Source: Wolbachia endosymbiont (group A) of Rhinocyllus conicus
GTDB taxonomy: Bacteria; Pseudomonadota; Alphaproteobacteria; Rickettsiales; Anaplasmataceae
NCBI RefSeq assembly: GCF_947250775.1
Contig: NZ_OX366349.1
Location: 1,550,001-1,614,000, forward strand
Reading direction: 5' to 3'
DNA: 64,000 bases
Made by a program: the position numbers and the translations under genes. Below the pieces are notes generated by a model that was given only the letters and a program-made list of their open reading frames with translations, was not told where the DNA came from and ran no database searches. This document shows positions 9,134-19,100 of this stretch, piece after piece. Each line of letters opens with the position of its first letter. The stretch's first letter is position 1.

Positions 9134-9223
9134 ATGAAAATAAATATTTTTAAGCTCTTAATAGCTCATCAATTCATTTGCTGGGGTTTTAAGGTGTTTT
9201 ATAAGGCAATTATAAAAAGATGA
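9134..9223 (+). CDS. Candidate 29-residue hydrophobic/basic micropeptide
   Basis: ATG at 9134 follows AGGAGG and the hairpin at 9041-9133. It encodes 29 residues: a mostly hydrophobic segment (INIFKLLIAHQFICWGF) ending in Lys-Val-Phe-Tyr-Lys-Ala-Ile-Ile-Lys-Arg. Size, hydrophobicity and basic end resemble small membrane peptides such as type I toxins, but no antisense RNA was identified. It may equally be a chance ORF. Nothing further of note is visible between 9224 and 9396. Confidence 0.3.
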   Translation: MKINIFKLLIAHQFICWGFKVFYKAIIKR

Positions 9224-9396
9224 TCATCTCTTCATCTAAAGCCTAAAATGCAATTCTCAGGTCATCTCTAACAGCCGTTCTTTCTTTAACATATCCTAAA
9301 GTTTAAAAAAGTAAGGTTTTATAAACTGAATGTAAAAAACTTGAATATTTCTTCACAATTGTGTATAATTACCAATGCTTTTTAAGTGGATTTCTT

Positions 9397-10350
9397 ATGG
9401 CTATTTCTAAGTTTCTCGATCCTAAAAATGATATATCGTTCAAGCGCATCTTTGGCACTGAAAAAAATAAGGACATTCTTATTCACTTCCTTAATGATAT
9501 CCTTGGCTTCACTGGCAAAAGTACAATAAAGGATATAGAGTTCTTAAGTACTATTCAAGACCCTGATATTGCTTCTAAAAAACAAAGCATTGTTGATGTT
9601 CTTTGTAGAGATGAAAATGGGCTGCAAGTGATAGTCGAAATGCAGGTCGCTAAAACTAAAGGCTTTGAAAAACGTGCCCAATACTATGCTGCTAAAGCTT
9701 ATTCAAGACAGGCTGACAAAGGTGATCAATATCATGACCTTAAGGAAATTATCTTTATTGCTATAGCAGATTGTATTTTATTTCCTGATAAGTCTGAGTA
9801 TAAGTCAAAGCATACCATTCGCGATGAAGATACTAATGAACATGATCTAAAAGATTTTTACTTTATATTTATTGAGTTGCCTAAATTTCCAAAAACCAAA
9901 GAAGATCAGCTTTCAAGTATAGTTGAAAAATGGGTCTACTTCTTTAGATATGCAGATGAAACTAGTGAAGAAGAGCTAGAGAGAATAATAGGAAGTGATC
10001 TAATAATTAAAAGAGCATATGAAGAACTAAATAGGTTCAACTGGTCAGAAAAAGAATTTATTGCATATGAACAAGAGATCAAGCGTATTCGTGATGAACA
10101 GGCTGTCCTTGCTCAAAAACTCGATGATGCTACTCAAAAAGGTAGACAAGAAGGTAGACAAGAAGGCATCTTAATTGGTGAAGAACGCGGTATCAAAATT
10201 GGTGCAGAAAAAGGGAGAGAAGAGGGCGAAAAACAAGCTAAAATATCTGTAGCCAAAAACTCACTTAAGGCCGGTGTTTCTATTGATGTTATAGCTCAAA
10301 TTACCGGCCTCTCTCATTCTGAAATTTTACAACTCAGGGAAAAAGCATAA
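9397..10350 (+). CDS. Rpn family recombination-promoting nuclease (PD-(D/E)XK)
   Basis: 317 residues from ATG 9397, chosen because AGTGGA precedes it and the family start is MAISKFLDPKNDISFKRIFG. The nuclease core is the PDDEXK_2 type (often annotated as a putative transposase): SIVDVLCRDENG supplies the Asp and VIVEMQVAK the Glu-x-Gln of the active site. After residue ~245 come Gly/Glu/Arg-rich heptads (GRQEGRQEGILIGEERG), typical of the family tail, then KAGVSIDVIAQITGLS, which is similar to the tail of the double-HTH regulators. Rpn proteins of E. coli cleave DNA and raise recombination. It is intact. Confidence 0.85.
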   Translation: MAISKFLDPKNDISFKRIFGTEKNKDILIHFLNDILGFTGKSTIKDIEFLSTIQDPDIASKKQSIVDVLCRDENGLQVIVEMQVAKTKGFEKRAQYYAAKAYSRQADKGDQYHDLKEIIFIAIADCILFPDKSEYKSKHTIRDEDTNEHDLKDFYFIFIELPKFPKTKEDQLSSIVEKWVYFFRYADETSEEELERIIGSDLIIKRAYEELNRFNWSEKEFIAYEQEIKRIRDEQAVLAQKLDDATQKGRQEGRQEGILIGEERGIKIGAEKGREEGEKQAKISVAKNSLKAGVSIDVIAQITGLSHSEILQLREKA

Positions 10351-10498
10351 ATATTCCAGCCTATTCACTTCACTTTTCAACATTTATGAAAATCTTTCCT
10401 AAGTTAGACATACCCCGTAACCGTTCACGGAGATAAGGTGGTTTACAAAGTAAGTATAAAAGTGTAAAGAGATAGGAAGCTAAATATGGAATGGGTAA

Positions 10499-11854
10499 AT
10501 GACAACAGTGCTGCAAGAAAAGGTTGTAGCAGAAAACGCTAATCTCAAGGAAGAAATAAAAGCACTGATCAGAGAAAATGATAGCTTGAAAGCAAAAATA
10601 GTTGAATTAGAAGACAAATTGGGCTTAAATTCGCAAAATTCATCGCTGCCACCATCACGAGATATATATCGTAAGAAAGCAAAAAAGAAAAGTGATAAAA
10701 AACCAGGAGGTCAGCCAGGACATAAGGTGCATAAGCGTGAATTAATGGCTGCAGAAGAGGTAGTGAGATGCACAATTGATACAATTTGTATGTGTGGAGG
10801 TAAGATTACTTTAGAAGATGAAATTATTCATCAGAAGGCAGAGTTGCCAGAAATTAAGCCAATTGTAACTGAGTACAGGTTGCAAAGAGGACATTGTAGA
10901 GTATGTAATAAAAGAATTACAGCAAATTTACCCGAAGGTGTTGCAAGAGATTTTCTAGGACCCAATGCTAAAACAGTTATAAGCAGCCTTAGCGGCTTTT
11001 TTATTAACTCAAAAAGAGAGGTACAGCAAATTTTGGGCAGTATTTTTAATCTAAATATAAGCCTTGGTTTAGTCTCAAATACTGAACGCAGGGTATCGAA
11101 GAAGTGTGCATCTGAATATGAGAAAATGAAGGAAGAGTTGCAAGGAAGCGAGTATTTGCATATAGACGAAACAGGGCACAGAAATCAAGGAAAGAGAGGC
11201 TGGAGTTGGGTAATAACAAACAAAGCGTTGACACTTCTGAAGGTAAGCGAGTCTCGTGGTAAGAAGGTGTTGAAGAGTTTACTGCCAGAATATGATGGTA
11301 TAGTTGTGAGCGATAGATACGCTGTATAAAATTACTTCAATCGTGAAAATAGACAGATATGTTGGGCACATCTGGCAAGAGATTTTGAGAGATTTGCCCA
11401 TAGTAAAAATGTTGAAGTGAGCAAAATTGGCCAAGCACTAAAATCGCTCAGCAATAAGGTGTTTGTAGTAGATAAGGCAAAAAAACAAAATTTGATAGAT
11501 AATTTGAGATTTTATCGACTGGTGCGAAAAATTCGGAAAAGGGTAAAACATTTTTTACGTAAAATGACGAGGGTTGCAAATAGCACTCAAGCTTCAAGAA
11601 TGGCCGCTAAGATGTTACGATCTGAGGATATGATGTGGAAGTTTTTAAGAAAACCTGAAGTGATAGAAACAACTAATAACCTTGCAGAACGGCAAATTAG
11701 ACGGTACGTAATTTATCGTAAAAACAGCTTTTTCACCTGGTCAGAACGTGGAGAAAGATTCGTGGAAAGAATGTTGTCGATATTTTTGACATCACGTCTA
11801 AATGGCCAGAACCCCTTTCAAAAGCTACAGAATCTAGTAGCTGTCACTGCTTAG
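10499..11854 (+). pseudogene. IS66 transposase with an in-frame stop
   Basis: The N-terminal half shows the leucine-zipper/helical start, LGLNSQNSSLPPSRD, the zinc-finger-like CRVCNKRI and the first catalytic Asp in LHIDETGHR. At 11327-11329 a TAA interrupts DRYAV-NYF, where the family has a Tyr (TAC or TAT). Translation resumes in the same frame as NYFNRENRQICWAHLARDF and continues to 11854, including the catalytic-type Glu (ETTNNLAERQIRR). One substitution explains the damage. A fragment of a related IS66 at 44349 keeps VYNYF here. Confidence 0.88.
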
Positions 11855-11966
11855 TTCTTTAATTCATTCTCACAATCCGTGAACGGTTACCTTTCAAAAG
11901 CTACAGAATCTAGTAGCTGTCACTGCTTAGTTCTTTAATTCATTCTCACAATCCGTGAACGGTTAC
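11815..11966 (+). repeat. 76-bp tandem duplication of the IS66 right end
   Basis: Bases 11815-11890 and 11891-11966 are identical copies covering the last transposase codons, its stop and the terminal inverted repeat. The target duplication lies only outside the second copy, so the duplication arose within the element, either before or after insertion. Confidence 0.9.
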
Positions 11967-12241
11967 CATACCCCTAATCAAGAGTCTAGTGAACTATCTA
12001 AAATAGCTATAAAGATTACACATAGAATTACATAGATTACTATCATAACGAAACCCTCCTATTCAGCCTTCCATATCAAAAATACATACTGTAAGTTAAC
12101 ATGGAGAGTACATTACCACTTATTTCCTAATCTCAGTCTTGTACCTCTAATTTCTACTTTATCTATCTATAACCCTCAAACTTGCTACTGATCTCCCTTC
12201 TGATAAAATTAAAGAGTTAAAAGAGTGACATCCTTTTTTAC

Positions 12242-15200
12242 CTATTTGGTAAACCATAAAGTACCTTCAATTCTTTCTCCAACTTTTCTTCCTAAAGCCT
12301 CAGCTCTAACTTTTTCAGCATGCAGCATTCCCTTTTGAATTTTCTTAGGTAATGGCGTATTGTTAAATTTCTGATTTGTCGCTTTCATGGCCAACATGTT
12401 CAATGCAAACAATGTACTTGGTACATCAACTTGCGCCGTAGCTCTTGTTAAATGCGCATGTTTAGAATTATGAGAACTTTGCTGGTTTTGATGAAAACCT
12501 TGTTGTTTTTGATTTGCACCACCTATCATTTTTCTACTATCTATTCTCTCATTACTAATCCTTTCAGACCATTTATTGTTTGCACTAATCGTTGGTTTGT
12601 GTTGGTTACTATGTTTATAGGAGCTGTCATCACACCGTTTATAATTTACTATGTGCTCCTTTCTTTCACTAATTTTTTTAGGTTGACCATCAAAGTAACT
12701 ATGATTTTTATTGCTATGGTGAGATAAAGTAGGTTTTGGTCCATTATGTAAAACTCCTAACTTCTGCTGTTTTTCATTACCTACAACTCTCGATTGATTA
12801 ACACTCTGCTCATTGCCCATTTTGCTTCCATATTGTTGTTTTGCTTGCCTGTCATTGCCACGTTTTTTGCTGTAGGCACCGGCATTCTTATCATTACTTT
12901 TACGAGCATCATACTTTGACATATATTGAAATTCCATCTCTTGTGCTTGATCATAGCTAGGCTGTTTTGATTTCCATTGATTGCTTGAGTCCATTTGAAT
13001 ATCTGTAAGTTTAGAATCTTTTAATTCTTTAGCTGTACCTCTGTATAACCCATTTACTAAATCTGATGCCAATTTTCCACCTTTTTCTTTTGCCCAACCA
13101 CACAAACCATTTATCCATGAAGATGATCTTGTGCCACTACTTGCTACTGAATTTAGGGATTCACTTGGCAAATGACGGCGTTCGCGTCGTGCAGATCTTT
13201 CTTCCTCGAGTCTTTCTTTTAAATAGTTCACAATACTACTATGTCCTTTATCTTTAGCAATATCTAGTGGTGTTTTACCGTAATCATCTGTAGCACTGAG
13301 ATTAGCACCAGCATCTACAAGAGACTTCACTATATCAAGTCTATCGGTGCCAGCAGCATAGTGTAAAGGTGTCCAATGACCTTTGTCTTCAGCATTAACA
13401 TTAGCATCATGACTAAGAAGTAACTTGACTGCATCTAGCCTGTAGTTTGCAACTGCTCCATGTAAAGGAGTTGCTTGATATTCCCCATTTTCAGTTTCAA
13501 TATTAGAACCATTGTCAAGAAGGAACCTTATTCTATCTAAATCACCTATTTCAGCAGCTGAATACAGTAGTGTACTGCCGTCCTCGTCCTTAGTATCAAT
13601 GTTAGCACCCTTGGCAATGAGACCTTTAGCTTCATTAAAACCACCACCTTGCACTGCAGCTAACAATTGTCTATTTAGACTTGACTGTGTTTGTTGTAAG
13701 TACTCTACAACATTATTATGTCCTTTATCTCTAGCAATGTCTAGAGATGTTTTACCACTATTATCTTTAGTATCAACATTAGCTCCACTATTTATAAGAT
13801 ATTGCAGCACATCTAAATGACCACCCCAAGAAGCCAAGTGTAGTGGCGTCTCGCCATTTCTATCAGCCTCATTAATACTCGCTCCTTTCATGAGGAAAAG
13901 TTCTATAATTTCTTTATCATTGTTCTCAGCAGCAGTATACATAGGCCCCCTACCATAGACACCTTGAATATCCTTGTGATTATTCATAACAGCAAAGTGC
14001 ATAGGAGTTCTGCCAAGTATATCTTTAGCATTCACATTAGCTCCCTTATCAACTAAAAACTTAGCGATATCTGAATGACCTTTCAATGCAGCCCAGTGTA
14101 GTAATGTGCAGCCATATTTATCAGTCGCATTAACACTCACATCTTTACTAACAAGAAACTCCACTGTGCCTAAGTTACCACTCCAAGTATAATAAAACCC
14201 GCCATGCGTTCTGTCGTCAATATCTTTAGCAATAAGATCATTGATTGTCTTTAGATCCTTTTCATTTTTTACAGTAAGTAACAATTCTTTATCTAAGCGT
14301 GTTTGCATAAAAACTTCCATCATTGTATTAGAATTAGTATCATCTGCCTCATTTTCGGGAGTTCTACCACTGTTATCCTTGACATCGATGCCAGCTCCTT
14401 TACTTATAAGATACTTTACCATACCTAAACGATGATAAGACTGTGAAGCATAATGTAGAGGAGTTTTACCATCCTTATCTTTAATATTAACATTAGCACC
14501 CAGATTTATGAGATCTTTTACTTTACTAAAATCACTATCTTGCACTGCAGCCAGTAATTGCTCATTTAATTGAGCTTGTTTTAAGTATTTTACGACGCTA
14601 TCATACTTTCGGTTGATGGCGATATCTAGCGGTGTTTTACCATCCTTATCTTTAGCTTTGATATCTGCTCCCTTACTTGCAAGATACCCCACTACATCCA
14701 GATGGCCGCCACCAGAAGCCATGTGCAATGCTGTCTGCCCATCACTATCTTTTAGATTAACATCAACTTTCTCCTCATCTATAAAATACTTTACCACATC
14801 TAGCTTACCATTGTAAGCAGCATAGTGCAGGGGAACTCTACTGCCATTATCTTTAATTTCTAAGCTATTTTTTGCATCTGCTACAAAATATTTTACTATA
14901 TCCAGATTACCACCATAAGCAGCAGAATGCATAACAGTTATCCCATTACTATACTTAGTATTCAAGCTAGCCCCTTGACTTACAAGATCTCTAACTTCAT
15001 CAAAATTACCATATTGTGCTGCAATAAGTAATTCTTGATTTAGCTGCACTTGTTTTAAATACCCTACAACATCGTCATGTTTTTGATCAGTAGCAGCATC
15101 CAGCGATGTCTCACCACCTTTGTCCTGAGCATTAATGTCAGCTCCCTTTTCTACAAGGTACTTCACTACACCTAAGTGACCATTCCAAGAAGCACAGTAT

Positions 15201-15685
15201 AGTGGCATTCTACCATACCTATCAGTATCATCAACGTTCATTCCCTTACTGAGAAAAAACTCTATGATGTTTGTATTATTACTTTCAGCAGCAACATGTA
15301 TAGGTTTTCTACCAAATATATTCTCAGCATTAATATCAGCTCCCTTCTCTATTAATAATCTAGCATTGTCTAATTGACCTTTCCATGCAGCTAAATGTAG
15401 CGGTGTCCAACCATTTTCATCTGTTGAATTAACATCAACACTTTCTTCAAAATGATTATTCACAGAAATATTGCAAACAGGAGGCTCTATTAGGCTTTGA
15501 TTAAAACTAAAAGCTCCACCAGTATTGTCCACAGCGCTTGTACCTTCAACCCGACTTCTACCTTTTCTTACAGTAGATCCACAATCTTCTATTCTCCATA
15601 CACCTTGTGTAACCTTGCCCCCCGGAACCCAAGTAAATACTCTTCTCCTATCTTTGTCATATTTAGCATAATCAGCAGCATACAA
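12242..15685 (-). CDS. Displaced C-terminal half of the cifB-like gene: ankyrin repeats and disordered tail
   Basis: The 1147-codon ORF begins in the middle of a repeat unit (YAADYAKYDKDRRRVFTW, Val-Pro-Gly-Gly). Its open frame extends upstream to the MITE at 15776, where it reads Ile-Pro-Gly-Gly-Gln-Val-Thr-Gln-Gly-Val-Trp. This continues the end of the 16069-23589 protein (FTWIPGG). Residues ~85-870 are more than 20 ankyrin repeats (WTPLHLAA, TPLHYAA, LLIEKGADINA). Residues ~880-1147 are Asn/Gln/Lys-rich and probably disordered, ending TLWFTK. Ankyrin arrays bind host proteins. No ribosome site is evident before 15685, so separate translation is doubtful. Confidence 0.85.
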   Translation of the reverse strand: MYAADYAKYDKDRRRVFTWVPGGKVTQGVWRIEDCGSTVRKGRSRVEGTSAVDNTGGAFSFNQSLIEPPVCNISVNNHFEESVDVNSTDENGWTPLHLAAWKGQLDNARLLIEKGADINAENIFGRKPIHVAAESNNTNIIEFFLSKGMNVDDTDRYGRMPLYCASWNGHLGVVKYLVEKGADINAQDKGGETSLDAATDQKHDDVVGYLKQVQLNQELLIAAQYGNFDEVRDLVSQGASLNTKYSNGITVMHSAAYGGNLDIVKYFVADAKNSLEIKDNGSRVPLHYAAYNGKLDVVKYFIDEEKVDVNLKDSDGQTALHMASGGGHLDVVGYLASKGADIKAKDKDGKTPLDIAINRKYDSVVKYLKQAQLNEQLLAAVQDSDFSKVKDLINLGANVNIKDKDGKTPLHYASQSYHRLGMVKYLISKGAGIDVKDNSGRTPENEADDTNSNTMMEVFMQTRLDKELLLTVKNEKDLKTINDLIAKDIDDRTHGGFYYTWSGNLGTVEFLVSKDVSVNATDKYGCTLLHWAALKGHSDIAKFLVDKGANVNAKDILGRTPMHFAVMNNHKDIQGVYGRGPMYTAAENNDKEIIELFLMKGASINEADRNGETPLHLASWGGHLDVLQYLINSGANVDTKDNSGKTSLDIARDKGHNNVVEYLQQTQSSLNRQLLAAVQGGGFNEAKGLIAKGANIDTKDEDGSTLLYSAAEIGDLDRIRFLLDNGSNIETENGEYQATPLHGAVANYRLDAVKLLLSHDANVNAEDKGHWTPLHYAAGTDRLDIVKSLVDAGANLSATDDYGKTPLDIAKDKGHSSIVNYLKERLEEERSARRERRHLPSESLNSVASSGTRSSSWINGLCGWAKEKGGKLASDLVNGLYRGTAKELKDSKLTDIQMDSSNQWKSKQPSYDQAQEMEFQYMSKYDARKSNDKNAGAYSKKRGNDRQAKQQYGSKMGNEQSVNQSRVVGNEKQQKLGVLHNGPKPTLSHHSNKNHSYFDGQPKKISERKEHIVNYKRCDDSSYKHSNQHKPTISANNKWSERISNERIDSRKMIGGANQKQQGFHQNQQSSHNSKHAHLTRATAQVDVPSTLFALNMLAMKATNQKFNNTPLPKKIQKGMLHAEKVRAEALGRKVGERIEGTLWFTK

Positions 15686-15775
15686 ATACTCATTATGCTT
15701 AACATTCCTTATATTACATTTATCACCGTTAGGCTCAATCTTCCATACACCTTGCGTAACTTGTCCCCCTGGAAT

Positions 15776-16101
15776 GGCTTTGTTGCATCGCTACTTATGA
15801 AAGGCTAACTATAGCTAGGATTATAAGCAACCTATTGAAAATCTTGTTTTTTTGCAATCAATCTGATCAAATTTAAGAATAGTAATTTATTATTTATATT
15901 AATAAACTTAATTCTATTGAAAATAGCTAAAGCATTGAAATTCTTGAATTTTAGCCGGATTAGTGAGTGGTAGTGAAATTTCTTTTACTCAAATTTAGGT
16001 ATTCACTGACCGTTCTTGTTATAAATACCAGAATAATAAGCTACTGATATTCTCCATCTTTTTTATCTTTAATCCATCATAGCTAGCGATGCAACAAAGC
16101 C
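15776..16101. mobile_element. 326-bp MITE inserted in the cifB-like gene
   Basis: The element has 18-bp terminal inverted repeats GGCTTTGTTGCATCGCTA and is flanked by the 9-bp direct repeat CCCTGGAAT (15767-15775 and 16102-16110). It has no ORF of its own. A copy of the same length and, by eye, the same sequence lies at 54667-54992. The inverted repeats resemble those of the IS5-type elements at 31493 and 55049 (GGCTTTGTTGCATAGC), so it is probably mobilised by that type of transposase. It supplies the last nine residues and stop of the upstream half of the split gene. Confidence 0.92.
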
Positions 16102-19100
16102 CCCTGGAATCCAAGTAAATACCATTCGTCTATCATTATCATAATTAAAATAATTACTAGCAGCATATAAATGTTCATTAAACTCAACATTTACTATACG
16201 AAAGCTATCACCATCAGGCTGAATCTTCCACACACTTTGTTTATCATTTTTCCCAGGAACCCAAGTAAACGCTCTCCTCCTTTCTGTGTCATAATTAAAA
16301 CAATCAACAGCAGCATATAAATATTCATTTTGATAAGTATTTTTAATACATACTTTTGATGCAAATACTATATTCTTTACTGATTCTGGTAATTTACTTT
16401 TTAGCCTTTCAAGATCAGATCTTTTTTCTGAATCGAGACTAGAATATTTATCAAAACTCATTGCCTCTTTAATAGAGTAAGCTAACTTAAATATTGCACT
16501 ATTATTTAAATCATCATTTCTTTGCATTGCATCAAACACAGCTACATAACCTGATATACGCTGACCAGCATTATTATGACTGCGTACATAACTTAATGTT
16601 TCTTTCGTATCTACCCTCCCATACACATCATTTATAACTCCTTTAATTATATCATCAAACAGCTTTCCATCTGATTTATAAATTTCATTAGCAAGTTCAT
16701 TAACTGAACTATACCTATTACGCAACATGCCATCCTTTAGCTTCTCTTTTGCTACACTTTTTATTGAATATCTTAACTTCTCTACAAAAAACTCTGCCCA
16801 TCTTTTTACATTAGGTGCAGTATCTGCTTGGTTAATAATTTCCTTCTTTACGCCCTCAACTACTCCCATCATCTTATATGGGTCGTTACCTTTAGCTTCA
16901 ATACTAGCATTCTTATCAAGGAAGAATTTGACCATATCTAGATTACCATTGCAAGCAGCTACACGTAGAGGTGTTCTACCATTATTATCTTCAGCAATAA
17001 TATTAGCACCTTTATCAACAAGAAGCTTAGCTATATTTAACTTGCCTTCTTGAGCAGCCCAGTGTAAAGAATTACAACCATGAATATCTTTGTCTTTAAC
17101 ATTAACGGATCCTCTATTAAAAAGAAGTTTAACCAGATCTAATCTACCTTCTTGAATAGCTACATATAAAGGTGTTAATTCGTGCTTATTTTCGGTATCA
17201 ACACTTCCAATTCTTCTGATTAAGTCTTCAGCTTCACTGATATTATTTTGTACTATAGCGTTAAACATCTGATTTTTTAATACAACCACTTTTTCTTTAT
17301 TAAGGTCCCCTATAATATCCTCTGGGTTACAAGTAGAAATTATGCATTTTGAGTTAGAGAGCATTGTATCGTTAAAAGCAAATATCATCTCTCTTGCTGG
17401 CTGGTAGGTATTCCAATTCTCTACTTTTATTAGAGTATTATTTTTGTGTAATAGAACTAAGCTATCATTAATAACTTCTGCATCAAAACCTAATATAGAC
17501 TTATCTCTGAAATCGACTAAACCAATATCATTATTATTAATTGGCTGATTATGGTAAATCTGTAATCCTTGTTCATCTGGTTTGTAATATCTGAAAAAAT
17601 TAGGATTTGTTTCTATATGTTTAAGTTCTAGATTTGCACTATCGATTTTGTAAAATTTATTGTTTATCCGCAATACAATATATTGATATTCTGGACTTTT
17701 TAAGTAATCAATTAAACCAATAGATAAAGACCATTTGATACCATTACTATCTAATACTGTAATATTTTGTATCTCTAAACTGTCTTCCGTAAGATCAGAA
17801 ATTGGTTTGTTATAGCATTCGTTTATATAATTCCTTTCACCTTCCCTTATATTTATACTATTAATATCCATTACATTTAATTCAGCAAAATCGATAATGT
17901 CATAAGATATACTTTGATGAAGCACTGCTCTGTTTTTTATTTTTAAATTAAGCCTTATAGTAGATGAAAGGGTATCATACTTTAATGTATGATTATATTC
18001 TGGTAGTTTGATAACATACTGATGTTGTCCTTTTCCCCCTTCTACCATGATGTCTTGATAGTGATTACATTCTATCATATAGCGATTATAATCATACTTT
18101 CCTTTATTGTCGTGGTATTTTTGATAACTACTACTAAGATCGGAACTATTGTAACTAAAATCAACAATTATCTGATCTGAATATACACCACCAATTATCA
18201 CTTTTTCTGCGGGTATTCCCATGTAATTTCTAGTGACTTCTATTTTAGATAATGGAATGTTTAAATTATTATTGTTAGCAATATCTTTTGTAATTTGGTA
18301 TGCATTAGGTAACTCTAGATTTAAAATATTTGCTTGTATAAATGCTTTTAACTTTTTTTCACCATTTTGTACAACTTCTCCATCAATATCCTTTCCTAAA
18401 CCATTTAACTCTTGATACCAGATATCCTTTACTATATCAGATAAAGACTTATCTTGTATTACTACAGATTCTGTTATTCCCTGATATTTTGCTTGAATTA
18501 CTAAGTTTTTAAAATCATCTATTTTAGTACTCGAAACAATACTTTCCATATCATCAGCTAAAAGATTTAAACTATAGCCACCTTTTCCTATATCTTCACT
18601 TATCTCCAACTGTGTAATATTAGCACCTTGAATATCTATTACATCAAAGTTTTCTTTTCCTGTATCACTTAAATCACTCACTATCTTAGCGTTATCACTA
18701 TTCTCATTAACAATAAATACTGTTTGTTTTAACCCTCTATAATGCACATTTTCTTTATTTACTACTCTGACTTCATAATCTTGACCTTGACAATCAAATG
18801 AACCCTGATGCACTTCTGTATTTTTTACGTTAATTAACCTTGTTTTACAGTGAGTAGTAATATTTTGTTTGCTATCAGAGTTTGACACATAGTTATACGT
18901 GTTAACTAGTTTTATATTACTACTACCATAATGTATCACTCCTTCATGCAAATCTACAGCAACATTATTAACTTTAACATTCATTACTAGAGTATTTTCT
19001 TTTCCTGCTCCACCTTCAAGAGCACCAGATATAGAACTATTAACAATAAAAATAGTTTCATTATTTTTAGAGCCAATATAACGTATATTACTGCCCTCTG

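Larger units (their letters stand above)
10409..11974 (+). mobile_element. IS66-type element with 8-bp target duplication
   Basis: Ends are the inverted repeats GTAACCGTTCACGG (10417-10430) and CCGTGAACGGTTAC (11953-11966). They are flanked by the direct repeat CATACCCC at 10409-10416 and 11967-11974, an 8-bp duplication as expected for IS66. The last 76 bases of the element (11815-11890) are tandemly repeated (11891-11966), so there are two right ends. The transposase inside is broken (next entry). Confidence 0.9.

Noticed and set aside
16727..17053. Plus-strand ORFs within the cifB-like gene
   Set aside because: They are antisense to ankyrin-coding sequence, with Leu/Ser-rich translations typical of shadows, and have no ribosome sites.
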